A stretch of DNA of 9,681 nucleotides from an uncultured bacterium (GTDB lineage Bacteria > Bacillota > Clostridia > Lachnospirales > Lachnospiraceae), in the NCBI GenBank assembly GCA_945871045.1, contig CAMBUC010000058.1, positions 1 through 9,681 on the forward strand, in the 5' to 3' direction. The position numbers were made by a program, and so were the translations under genes. Under the pieces are notes generated by a model, which was given only the letters and a program-made list of their open reading frames with translations, did no database searches and was not told where the DNA came from. Numbering within the stretch: the stretch's first letter is position 1; each line of letters begins with the position of its first letter. This document shows positions 1 to 8,500 of this stretch, piece by piece.

Positions 1-50
1 ATGCGCAGCCGGAAATGAAAAATGAACCGTTGAAAGGAGAACAGTTATGA
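1..50 (+). other. Possible 3' end of an upstream gene, overlapping the glnA start
   Basis: The frame beginning at base 3 is open from the window edge and ends in TGA at 48-50, which overlaps the glnA ATG (47-49) as ATGA. That is a common junction between co-translated genes. The visible tail is AQPEMKNEPLKGEQL, too short to identify. The other two frames stop at 16-18 and 23-25, so an upstream gene could equally end there and leave a short gap. In related genomes an ANTAR-domain regulator can sit near this gene, but nothing visible supports that here. Confidence 0.3.
33..40 (+). promoter_or_regulatory. Ribosome binding site of glnA
   Basis: AAAGGAGA lies about 6 bases before the ATG at 47 and is a good match to the anti-Shine-Dalgarno sequence. 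It fixes the glnA start. No promoter is visible in the 46 bases upstream, so glnA transcription must begin outside the window. Confidence 0.8.
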
Positions 51-2146
51 GCACGACAGTTCCAGAGATGTATGGAAGTTTAGTTTTTAATGACAGGGTG
101 ATGAGGGATAAACTTCCCAAGGATATTTATAAAGCACTTAGAAAGACCATTGATACAAATACACACCTTGAACTTGATGTAGCAAATGCGGTAGCGATCG
201 CAATGAAGGAATGGGCGGTAGATAACGGAGCAACCCATTTTACCCATTGGTTCCAACCCATGACAGGAGTGACTGCTGAGAAGCATGACAGTTTTATCAC
301 CCCTCTTGAAGGTGGAGAAGTGATCATGGAGTTTTCCGGAAAAGAACTTGTAAAAGGTGAACCAGATGCATCCAGCTTCCCCTCCGGAGGTTTGCGGGCG
401 ACTTTCGAGGCAAGAGGATACACCGCATGGGATCCTACATCACCGGCCTTCATCAAGGATGGTACCTTATATATCCCGACGGCCTTCTGTTCTTACAGCG
501 GAGAGGCGCTTGATAAGAAAACACCGCTTCTTCGTTCGATGGAAGCATTAAACAGAGAGGCAACAAAAGTATTACATATTCTTGGAAATACGGAAGTAAA
601 CAGTGTGACCACAACCGTTGGACCTGAGCAGGAATATTTCCTCGTAGAAAAAGAAACCTTCCAAAAGAGAAGAGATCTGGTGTTTACCGGAAGAACACTT
701 CTTGGCGCAATGCCTCCCAAGGGACAGGAGATGGAGGATCACTATTTCGGAACCTTAAAGCCGAAGGTTGCAGCCTTTATGCATGACCTGGATGAGGAGC
801 TTTGGAAACTGGGTATTCCCGCTAAGACAAAGCACAATGAAGTTGCTCCCAGCCAGCACGAACTGGCACCGGTTTTTGATACAACAAACGTAGCAGTCGA
901 CCATAACCAGCTGACGATGGATGTAATGAGAAAAGTTGCGGAAAAGCACGGTTTTGTATGTCTGCTGCATGAGAAACCCTTTGAGGGAATCAATGGTTCC
1001 GGAAAACATAACAACTGGTCAATGATCACAGACACAGGCATCAATCTGTTAGATCCCGGTAAGACACCGACAGAGAATATTCAGTTCTTAGTATTTTTAA
1101 TGGCAGTTATCAAAGCAGTTGATAAGTATGCGGATCTGATGCGATTATCCGTTGCGAGCGCAGGCAATGACCATCGTTTGGGCGCTAACGAAGCACCGCC
1201 GGCAATCATTTCCATCTTCCTGGGTGATGAACTGACAGCCGTTTTGGATTCCATTGAGAACGATACATTTTTTGGAAAACAGAAGAATGTACAGATGGAG
1301 ATCGGTGCATCCGTATTGCCTCATTTTACAAAGGATACCACAGATCGAAACAGAACCTCTCCCTTTGCCTTCACCGGCAATAAGTTTGAGTTCCGTTCTC
1401 TTGGATCTTCCCTTTCCGTATCAGGCCCGAACGTCGTGCTGAATACAGCAGTTGCAGATGCACTCAGCGACTTTTATGAGGTCTTAAAAGATACAGATCC
1501 GGAAAAGATGGATGAAACGGTACATGAACTGCTGAAGAACACCATTAAAGAGCATAAGAGAGTGGTCTTTAACGGAAACGGATATACGGATGAATGGGTG
1601 GCTGAAGCTGAAAAGCGAGGACTTTACAATTATAAATCTACCCCGGATGTATTGCCGGTATTTATTCAGGACAAAAATGTAACACTCTTCACAAAGCATC
1701 ACATCTTTACAAAAAGCGAGATCGAGTCAAGATATGAGATCCTTCTGGAGAACTATTCAAAGACGATCCATATTGAGGCAAAGACAATGCTTGATATGGT
1801 AAGCCACCAGTTCATGCCTGCACTGGTAAAGACAATGGATGAACTGCTGACCGTTGCAACAAAGAAAAAAGACTTTGATGCAGCACTTTCTTCCAAGGCG
1901 GAAAAAGCCCTGCTTGAAAAATTGTCAACGGCGTATGACGCCATTTACGATGCAATGCAGGTGTTAGAGGAAGATACGCTGAAGGCAGAATCCATGAGCG
2001 ATGAACTGGAACTTGCAAAGTTTTATCAGGCAACGATCTTAGAGGATATGAGTAAACTTCGTGCATTGGCAGACGAAGCAGAAAAGATGATCCCGAAGGG
2101 AATCCTGCCGTATCCTGATTATGCGGATATGCTGTTTTATGTATAA
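47..2146 (+). CDS. glnA: Glutamine synthetase type III (GSIII / GlnN family)
   Basis: ATP-dependent cytoplasmic enzyme that joins ammonia to glutamate to give glutamine. The 699 residues fit the GSIII size (about 700) and not GSI (about 450). Visible family blocks: HWFQPMTG at 67-74; the N-terminal GSIII block FPSGGLRATFEARGYTAW at 111-128; EQEYFLV at 194-200, holding metal-binding glutamates; the GSIII signature KHNEVAPSQHELAPVFD at 262-278; NGSGKHNNWSM at 316-326; AGNDHRLGANEAP at 372-384; and NRTSPFAFTGNKFEFR at 435-450 of the ATP/glutamate site. The helical C-terminal region (about 550-699) is typical of type III. The start follows a clear ribosome binding site. It leads a run of glutamine-using genes, and with GltB it would form the GS-GOGAT cycle. 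No adenylylation site was looked for or is expected, since GSIII is usually controlled at expression level or by small proteins. Family identity is very secure; glnN is an equally used symbol. Confidence 0.97.
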   Translation: MSTTVPEMYGSLVFNDRVMRDKLPKDIYKALRKTIDTNTHLELDVANAVAIAMKEWAVDNGATHFTHWFQPMTGVTAEKHDSFITPLEGGEVIMEFSGKELVKGEPDASSFPSGGLRATFEARGYTAWDPTSPAFIKDGTLYIPTAFCSYSGEALDKKTPLLRSMEALNREATKVLHILGNTEVNSVTTTVGPEQEYFLVEKETFQKRRDLVFTGRTLLGAMPPKGQEMEDHYFGTLKPKVAAFMHDLDEELWKLGIPAKTKHNEVAPSQHELAPVFDTTNVAVDHNQLTMDVMRKVAEKHGFVCLLHEKPFEGINGSGKHNNWSMITDTGINLLDPGKTPTENIQFLVFLMAVIKAVDKYADLMRLSVASAGNDHRLGANEAPPAIISIFLGDELTAVLDSIENDTFFGKQKNVQMEIGASVLPHFTKDTTDRNRTSPFAFTGNKFEFRSLGSSLSVSGPNVVLNTAVADALSDFYEVLKDTDPEKMDETVHELLKNTIKEHKRVVFNGNGYTDEWVAEAEKRGLYNYKSTPDVLPVFIQDKNVTLFTKHHIFTKSEIESRYEILLENYSKTIHIEAKTMLDMVSHQFMPALVKTMDELLTVATKKKDFDAALSSKAEKALLEKLSTAYDAIYDAMQVLEEDTLKAESMSDELELAKFYQATILEDMSKLRALADEAEKMIPKGILPYPDYADMLFYV

Positions 2147-2158
2147 AAAATGATGATT

Positions 2159-2200
2159 AACGCGAAAGCGCGTTCCGAAGAGGAACGTGCATTTTGCGTT
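2159..2200 (+). terminator. Long intercistronic stem-loop between glnA and asnB (terminator-like)
   Basis: Bases 2159-2176 pair with 2182-2200: 18 base pairs, two of them G-U (2164/2195 and 2170/2188), one bulged A at 2191, and a GAAGA loop (2177-2181). It begins 12 bases after the glnA stop and ends 7 bases before the asnB ribosome binding site. Only TTT (2199-2201) closes the 3' side, followed by GATAAAA, so it lacks the U-tract of an efficient intrinsic terminator. A partial terminator that lowers asnB relative to glnA, or a barrier protecting the glnA mRNA end, fits better. The 5' half can also fold alone as a 6-base-pair hairpin (2159-2164 with 2169-2174), which competes with the long stem. 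The structure is seen directly; its role is inferred. Confidence 0.6.
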
Positions 2201-2205
2201 TGATA

Positions 2206-2213
2206 AAAGGAGG
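2206..2213 (+). promoter_or_regulatory. Ribosome binding site that sets the asnB start
   Basis: AAAGGAGG (core AGGAGG at 2208-2213) stands 9 bases before ATG 2223. It decides the start. The upstream in-frame GTG at 2187 lies inside the stem-loop, and a start there would place 12 extra residues before the catalytic Cys. Confidence 0.85.
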
Positions 2214-2222
2214 AAGTCTGTT

Positions 2223-3803
2223 ATGTGTTCAATTATGGGATATATGGGCAGTAGTCTTTCAGAAGACAGATTTAAAGAACATTTCGATAAAACCATTTCC
2301 AGAGGCCCTGACATGCAGCGGATCATTTCTGAACCAGGATTGATCTTAGGTTTTGAGAGACTGGCGATCATGGGTCTGGAAGAGAGCGGTATGCAGCCCT
2401 TTTCTTTAAACGGAAATATGGTTGTATGTAATGGAGAGATTTATGGGTTCAGAACTTTAAAGCAGACACTGGAAGCAGATGGATATCAGTTCGTTTCCGA
2501 TTCGGACTGTGAGATCCTGCTGCCGCTGTATGAGAAGTATGGCGTGGAGATGTTTCACATGCTGGATGCCGAGTCTGCATGCATCATCTATGATGACAAG
2601 AAAAAGAGTCTGATCGCTGCAAGAGATCCCATCGGAATCCGCCCGCTGTTTTATGGTTATCTTGCTGATGACGAAATCGTTTTTGCTTCTGAGGCAAAGA
2701 ACCTGGTGGGCCTTGTATCCAAGGTTTATCCATTCCCGCCCGGACATTATTATATGGATGGGGAATTTGTTCCATATCGTGATATGACAAAGGTGACATC
2801 CGTAGTGAAAGATGATGTGGATGAGATCTGTAAAAACATTCACGAGAAACTGGTAGCAGGTATTGAGAAGAGACTGGATGCGGATGCCCCCATCGGTTTT
2901 CTTTTGTCCGGTGGACTGGACAGTTCGCTGGTATGCTCCGTTGCAGCGAAACTGCTTCAGAAACCGATCCGCACCTTCGCGATCGGAATGGAAGGAGATG
3001 CCATCGATCTCAAGTATGCCAAAGAGGTGGCAGATTATATTGGAAGTTCCCATACAGAGGTGATCATCACCAAAGAACAGATTCTGGCAGCGCTTCCGGA
3101 AGTGATTTCCATTTTGGGAACCTATGACATCACAACGATCCGTGCAAGTATCGGTATGTATCTGGTTTGTAAAGCGATCCATGAGGACACCGATGTCAGA
3201 GTGCTTCTGACCGGTGAGATCTCAGATGAGTTATTTGGCTATAAGTACACAGATTTTGCTCCAAACGCAAAGGAATTTCAGGAGGAATCGGCGAAACGGA
3301 TCCGGGAGTTACATATGTATGATGTGCTTCGTGCAGACCGGTGTATCTCTTCCAACTCCTTAGAGGCGAGAGTTCCCTTTGGAGATCTGGATTTTGTCGA
3401 ATATGTGATGAGCATTGATCCTGAAAAGAAGATGAATGTGTATCACAAAGGAAAATATCTGTTAAGGCGTGCCTTTGAGGGAGATTATCTACCGAAGGAT
3501 ATCCTGATGAGAGAAAAAGCAGCCTTTTCGGATGCTGTGGGCCATTCCATGGTGGATTACCTAAAGGAATATGCTGAGGAAAAGTACACAGACAGCGAAT
3601 ATGAAGAACTGATCAAAAAATATGATTATGCGACTCCCTTTACAAAGGAATCACTGATGTATAGAGAAATCTTTGAAACCTATTATCCGGGTCAGGCAGC
3701 AATGATCACGGATTTCTGGATGCCCAATAAGACTTGGGAAGGATGTAATGTAAATGATCCTTCGGCACGTGTTTTATCAAACTATGGAGACAGCGGCAAA
3801 TAA
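2223..3803 (+). CDS. asnB: Glutamine-hydrolysing asparagine synthetase (AsnB type)
   Basis: Makes asparagine from aspartate, ATP and glutamine, releasing AMP and pyrophosphate, in the cytoplasm. With ATG 2223 the protein has 526 residues and starts MCSIMGY, so removal of Met exposes Cys2 as the class II glutaminase nucleophile. Glutaminase domain, about 2-190: RGPD 27-30, R45, NGEIYG 70-75, SDCE 94-97 and RDPIGIRPLFYG 134-145. Synthetase domain, about 200-500: ATP pyrophosphatase loop SGGLDSS 229-235, TTIRAS 304-309, TGEISDE 330-336 and EARVPF 381-386. The closest recalled relative is E. coli AsnB (554 residues), with collinear blocks such as LHMYD and FSDAVG/FSDGVG. This protein is shorter because the C-terminal region differs: a W-rich stretch (FWMPNKTWEGC) leads into DPSARVL. 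Two differences in the pyrophosphate-loop region: TGEISDE here where E. coli has SGEGSDE, then FGYKY where E. coli has FGGYLY. Function is secure; it sits downstream of glnA, which supplies its nitrogen donor. Confidence 0.96.
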   Translation: MCSIMGYMGSSLSEDRFKEHFDKTISRGPDMQRIISEPGLILGFERLAIMGLEESGMQPFSLNGNMVVCNGEIYGFRTLKQTLEADGYQFVSDSDCEILLPLYEKYGVEMFHMLDAESACIIYDDKKKSLIAARDPIGIRPLFYGYLADDEIVFASEAKNLVGLVSKVYPFPPGHYYMDGEFVPYRDMTKVTSVVKDDVDEICKNIHEKLVAGIEKRLDADAPIGFLLSGGLDSSLVCSVAAKLLQKPIRTFAIGMEGDAIDLKYAKEVADYIGSSHTEVIITKEQILAALPEVISILGTYDITTIRASIGMYLVCKAIHEDTDVRVLLTGEISDELFGYKYTDFAPNAKEFQEESAKRIRELHMYDVLRADRCISSNSLEARVPFGDLDFVEYVMSIDPEKKMNVYHKGKYLLRRAFEGDYLPKDILMREKAAFSDAVGHSMVDYLKEYAEEKYTDSEYEELIKKYDYATPFTKESLMYREIFETYYPGQAAMITDFWMPNKTWEGCNVNDPSARVLSNYGDSGK

Positions 3804-3835
3804 TTGAAAGATGCGTATATAAAGTATTTGGATAA

Positions 3836-3869
3836 AGGGGTCAACTAGTGCAGTGGCTAATTGACCCCT
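3836..3869 (+). promoter_or_regulatory. Hairpin in the pyrG leader
   Basis: AGGGGTCAA (3836-3844) pairs perfectly with TTGACCCCT (3861-3869), giving 9 base pairs. After a C/A mismatch a small inner stem continues (3846-3849 with 3856-3859, one G-U pair) over a 6-base loop. No U-tract follows (the next bases are AAATGATT), so this is not a standard intrinsic terminator. It lies 30 bases before the pyrG start. The C-tract (3865-3868) is also complementary to the G-tract of the pyrG ribosome binding site, which suggests possible control of pyrG translation. In Bacillus subtilis pyrG is controlled by CTP-sensitive attenuation in its leader; the structure here differs, so that mechanism cannot be assumed. 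Structure seen; function inferred. Confidence 0.5.
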
Positions 3870-3883
3870 AAATGATTGACGAA

Positions 3884-3890
3884 AAAGGGG
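3884..3890 (+). promoter_or_regulatory. Ribosome binding site that sets the pyrG start
   Basis: AAAGGGG ends 9 bases before ATG 3900 and only 3 bases before the in-frame ATG 3894, which favours 3900. It is less canonical than AGGAGG and repeats the AAAGGGG at 3834-3840 that forms the 5' arm of the upstream hairpin. Confidence 0.6.
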
Positions 3891-3899
3891 AAGATGAAA

Positions 3900-5495
3900 A
3901 TGGTAAAGTATGTATTCGTAACAGGAGGCGTTGTTTCGGGTCTGGGAAAAGGCATCACAGCCGCATCCCTCGGAAGGCTTTTAAAGGCAAGAGGATATCA
4001 CGTAACAATGCAGAAGTTTGATCCATATATCAATGTGGATCCCGGTACGATGAACCCGATCCAGCACGGAGAGGTTTTTGTGACTGATGACGGAACAGAA
4101 ACGGATCTGGATCTGGGACATTATGAAAGATTTATCAATGAGAATCTGGACATTAATTCGAATGTAACGACCGGAAAGATCTACTGGTCGGTGTTAAATA
4201 AAGAAAGACGTGGTGATTATGGCGGAGGTACGGTTCAGGTCATTCCCCATATCACCAATGAGATAAAGGATCGTTTCCACAAGGAGAAGCCCGGTGAAGG
4301 AGATACGATCTCGATCATTGAGATCGGGGGAACGGTTGGAGATATTGAAAGCCAGCCCTTTTTGGAAGCGATCAGACAGTTTCAGGCAGAGGTGGGACGT
4401 GAAAATGCGGTGATCATTCAGGTGACATTGATCCCTTATTTGAAAGCGTCAGGAGAGATGAAGACAAAGCCGGCACAGACGAGTGTAAAAACGCTCCAGA
4501 GCATGGGATTATGGCCGGATATTCTTGTCTGCCGCTCGGATTATCCCATCGATGATGCCATGAAAGAAAAGATGGCATTGTTCTGCAATGTAAAAAAAGA
4601 ACATATCTTACAGAATCTGGATGCACAGTCCCTGTACGAAGTTCCGCTGATGATGGAAAAAGAACATCTGGCACAGGCGGTGTGCGATTGTCTGAAACTT
4701 GACTGCCCGAAGCCGAATCTGACGGAATGGGAAAAACTTGCATATGATTTTCATAATCCCAAGCATACCGTAAAGATCGGTATTGTTGGAAAGTATATTG
4801 AATTACATGACGCATATCTGAGTGTGGTAGAGGCGTTAAAGCATGGTGGAATCGCATATCAGACAGAGGTTGCGATCGAATGGATCGATGCGGAAACCGT
4901 GACAGAAGATACCGCAGCGGATCTTTTGGGTGAACTGAACGGAATGATCGTTCCGGGAGGCTTTGGGTCCAGAGGCATCGAGGGAAAGATTCTTGCAGCA
5001 AAATATGCAAGGGAGAATCACTTGCCCTATCTTGGCATTTGCCTTGGTATGCAGGTGGCGATCATTGAATTTGCCAGAACTGTATGTGGCATTTCGGATG
5101 CCGCAAGTATTGAGTTTGATCCGGATACAAAAAATCCTGTGATCAGTTTTCTTCCGGGACAGGAGGATATCGAGCATATCGGCGGAACACTTCGCCTAGG
5201 CGCATATCCTTGTAAACTGGCAAAGGATACCCTTGCCATGAGTCTGTACGGAAAAGAGGATATTACAGAAAGACACAGACACAGATATGAAGTAAACAAC
5301 GATTACAGAGGGTGTCTTGAGAGCCATGGTATGGTTCTTTCAGGATTGTCCCCGGATGGACAGATCGTGGAAATGATCGAACTGAAAGATCATCCATTCT
5401 TCATTGCTACACAGGCACATCCGGAGTTTAAATCGAGACCGGATATGGCACATCCCTTATTTAAGGGACTGATCAGTGCGGCATTAAATCATTGA
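3900..5495 (+). CDS. pyrG: CTP synthase (glutamine hydrolysing)
   Basis: Converts UTP to CTP using ATP and the amide nitrogen of glutamine, the last step of pyrimidine nucleotide synthesis; GTP usually activates it. Starting at ATG 3900 it has 531 residues, close to the usual 530-550, and opens MVKYVFVTGGVVSGLGKG, the standard family N-terminus. The synthetase domain (about 1-265) has the ATP loop GLGKG 14-18, QKFDPYINVDPGTM 38-51, GEVFVTDDG 57-65, EIGGTVGDIES 141-151 and the KTKPAQTS block at 188-195. The class I glutaminase domain (about 290-531) has GIVGKY 294-299, PGGFGSRG 352-359, nucleophile Cys381 in GICLGMQ, RHRHRYEVN 458-466, and His507 and Glu509 in HPEF, so the triad is complete. 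In-frame TTG 3876 and ATG 3894 are alternative starts, less likely by spacing and family alignment. The gene follows asnB after a 96-base leader with a hairpin and precedes gltB by 16 bases, so pyrG and gltB are probably co-transcribed. Confidence 0.97.
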   Translation: MVKYVFVTGGVVSGLGKGITAASLGRLLKARGYHVTMQKFDPYINVDPGTMNPIQHGEVFVTDDGTETDLDLGHYERFINENLDINSNVTTGKIYWSVLNKERRGDYGGGTVQVIPHITNEIKDRFHKEKPGEGDTISIIEIGGTVGDIESQPFLEAIRQFQAEVGRENAVIIQVTLIPYLKASGEMKTKPAQTSVKTLQSMGLWPDILVCRSDYPIDDAMKEKMALFCNVKKEHILQNLDAQSLYEVPLMMEKEHLAQAVCDCLKLDCPKPNLTEWEKLAYDFHNPKHTVKIGIVGKYIELHDAYLSVVEALKHGGIAYQTEVAIEWIDAETVTEDTAADLLGELNGMIVPGGFGSRGIEGKILAAKYARENHLPYLGICLGMQVAIIEFARTVCGISDAASIEFDPDTKNPVISFLPGQEDIEHIGGTLRLGAYPCKLAKDTLAMSLYGKEDITERHRHRYEVNNDYRGCLESHGMVLSGLSPDGQIVEMIELKDHPFFIATQAHPEFKSRPDMAHPLFKGLISAALNH

Positions 5496-5496
5496 T

Positions 5497-5503
5497 GGAG
5501 GAG
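5497..5503 (+). promoter_or_regulatory. Ribosome binding site of gltB
   Basis: GGAGGAG begins one base after the pyrG stop (5493-5495) and lies 8 bases before ATG 5512. The short gap leaves no room for a promoter or terminator, which supports read-through from pyrG. Confidence 0.85.
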
Positions 5504-5511
5504 AAAAAGTT

Positions 5512-8500
5512 ATGAATCAGAGAACTTTGTATGATAGCAGTTTTGAACATGACAACTGTGGCATCGGTGCGATCACAAATATTTACGGCAAAAAGAGCCA
5601 TATGGTTGTGGCGGATGCCCTTAGCATCGTAGAAAATCTTGAGCACAGAGCAGGTAAAGATGCGGAAGGAAAGACCGGAGACGGTGTTGGTATCCTTACG
5701 CAGATTCCCCATAAATTTTTCAAAAAAGTGTGTGCAAAGGAAGGCATTGAACTGGGAAAAGAACGGACCTACGGTGTCGGAATGTTTTTCTTTCCCCAAA
5801 ATGAACTGGACAGACGCCAGGCAATGAAAATGTTTGAGGTGATCGTCAAAAAAGAAAACCTGAAATTTTTAGGCTGGAGAAAAGTTCCAACATTCGAGAA
5901 CGTACTTGGAAAAAAAGCCCTGGAAAGCTGCCCGCTGATCTATCAGGCCTTTATCGCCAGACCGGAGGATCTGACGGAGGATCTGGATTTCGACCGGAGA
6001 CTCTACATCGTCCGTCGTGTATTTGAACAGAGTAATGACAACACCTATGTGCCTTCCCTTTCCGGAAGAACGATCGTATATAAGGGAATGTTTTTGGTTT
6101 CCCAGCTGCGGACCTTCTTTGCCGATCTGCAGGATGAGGATTATGAATCTGCCATTGCACTGGTGCATTCCAGATTCTCTACCAATACAAATCCCAGCTG
6201 GCTTCGTGCGCATCCCAACCGTTTTGTGGTGCATAATGGCGAGATCAATACCATCAAAGGTAACGTAGACAAGATGTGCGCCAGAGAGGAGACGGTGGAA
6301 GTTTCCTGCTTTACAGACGAAGAACTTACAAAGATCCTGCCTATTATTTCTACCGAAGGTTCAGATTCTGCAATGCTTGATAATGCCCTTGAGTTTATGA
6401 TCATGGGAGGTATGGACCCGGCGCTTGCAGCGATGGTACTCATTCCTGAACCGTGGGAAAACAATGATACCATTTCACAGGAGGAACGTGATTTCTATCA
6501 GTATTATGCGACGATGATGGAGCCCTGGGATGGTCCGGCGTCCATTCTCTTTTCCGATGGTGATGTCATGGGTGCGATCCTTGACCGAAACGGACTGCGT
6601 CCTTCCAGATACTATCTCATGGATGACGGCCGCCTGATCCTCTCTTCCGAGGTGGGAGTTCTTCCGCTGGATGAGAGCCATATCCTGAAAAAAGAACGGC
6701 TTCATCCGGGAAAAATGCTGCTGGTGGATACAAAGAAAGGTGCGGTTATTTCGGACGAAGAGTTAAAGGACAGATATGCCAACCGGGAGCCTTACGGCGA
6801 ATGGCTGGATTCTAACCTTTGTACGTTGAAGGATTTAAAAATCCCCAATGAGAAAGTACCCTCCTATTCAACCGAGGAGTTGGTGAAACTTCTGAAAGCC
6901 TTTGGATATACCTACGAGGATTATAGAGATCAGATTGAAAAAATGGCATTAAACGGAAGTGAAGCAATCGGTGCAATGGGTGTGGATACGCCCATCGCAG
7001 TTCTTTCCAAGGAATACCAGCCGCTGTTCTATTACTTCAAGCAGTTGTTCGCGCAGGTGACCAATCCGCCCATCGATGCAGTAAGGGAAAAAATCGTTAC
7101 TGCAACGACGGTTTATGTTGGAAAGAATGGAAATCTTTTATCGGAAAGACCTGAAAACTGCAATGTGTTAAAGATCACCAATCCGATCCTTTCAGATCTT
7201 GATTTGATGAAGATCCAGCATCTGAACAAGCCCGGACTTAAGGTAGAAAAGATATCGATGCTTTATTATAAGAGTACACCGCTGGAGCGTGCCATTGATC
7301 ATTTATTTGTAGAGGTGGACCGGGCTTATAAGGATGGCGCAAATATTTTGATCCTTTCAGACAGAGGTGTGGATGAAAATCATGTGGCGATCCCGTCTCT
7401 TCTTTGTGTGGCAGCCGTACATAATCATCTGGTACGCACAAAGAAGTGTATGGCGATGTCCCTTATTTTAGAAACCGGTGAACCCAGAGGCGTGCATCAT
7501 TTCGCTACGCTGCTTGGCTTTGGTGCGTGTGCGGTGAATCCCTATCTTGCCCATGCTTCCATTAAGGAACTGATCGATGAGGGACTTCTGGAAAAGGATT
7601 ATTATGCAGCAGTGGAGGATTATGACCATGCGATCATTTCCGGAATCGTAAAGATCGCATCAAAAATGGGTATTTCCACCATTCAGTCTTATCAGGGCAG
7701 CCGTATTTTTGAGGCGGTGGGTATTCATGAGAGCGTCATCAATAAATATTTTGCCGGAACGGTGTCACGGATCGGCGGTATTACCATTGAGGATATTGCC
7801 AAGAATACAGATTATCAGCATACAAAGGCTTTTGATCCGCTGGGCCTGGAAACTGACAAGACCATTGATTCCATGGGACGTCACAAGATGAGAGCCCAGG
7901 GAGAAACCCACAGATATAATCCCAGAACCATTCATATGCTGCAGATGGCTACCCGCGAAGGGGATTATGAGAAGTTTAAGCAGTATACAGCAATGGTTGA
8001 TGATGAGCAAACGGGATACATTCGAAGCCTGATGGAATTTAATTATCCTAAAGAGGGCGTAGAGCTTTCGGAAGTTGAGAGCGCACGCTCCATTGTGAAG
8101 CGCTTCAAGACAGGTGCCATGTCTTACGGTTCGATTTCCGAGGAAGCCCATGAGACACTTGCCATCGCCATGAACAGACTTCACGGAAAGAGTAATTCCG
8201 GTGAGGGTGGAGAATCGGACGAGAGAATCCTCAGTGCCGGTACTGCCAATGACAGAAGTTCTGCGATCAAACAGGTTGCAAGCGGACGTTTCGGTGTTAC
8301 CAGCAAATATCTGGTGAGCGCGAAGGAGATCCAGATCAAACTCGCTCAGGGTGCAAAACCCGGCGAAGGCGGACATCTTCCCGGAAAGAAGGTTTATCCC
8401 TGGATCGCAAGGACCAGACATTCCACACCGGGTGTAAGTCTCATTTCACCTCCGCCGCATCACGATATTTATTCCATTGAGGATCTGGCACAGTTGATCT

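Noticed and set aside
2187..2222. Upstream GTG start for asnB adding 12 residues
   Set aside because: It would bury the catalytic Cys away from position 2, it lies inside the stem-loop, and the strong AGGAGG at 2208-2213 points to ATG 2223.
2457..3182. Open frame of 241 codons on the minus strand inside asnB
   Set aside because: It lies wholly opposite conserved asnB codons covering the glutaminase end and ATP loop. The translation is rich in Cys, His and Ile with no recognisable domain, as expected of an antisense shadow.
3836..3869. The pyrG leader hairpin as an intrinsic terminator of asnB
   Set aside because: No run of U follows the 3' arm; the next bases are AAATGATTGACG.
3876..3899. 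Upstream TTG (3876) or ATG (3894) start for pyrG
   Set aside because: The family begins at the MxKYxFVTGG block, matched by ATG 3900. The G-rich ribosome binding site is 9 bases from 3900 but only 3 from 3894 and lies downstream of 3876.
4414..5010. Open frame of 198 codons on the minus strand inside pyrG
   Set aside because: It is opposite conserved CTP synthase sequence and rich in Ser, Arg, His and Pro without domain logic, so it is a shadow frame.
7765..8421. Open frame of 218 codons on the minus strand inside gltB
   Set aside because: It is fully antisense to the conserved FMN domain of GltB, and no motif or plausible own context supports it.
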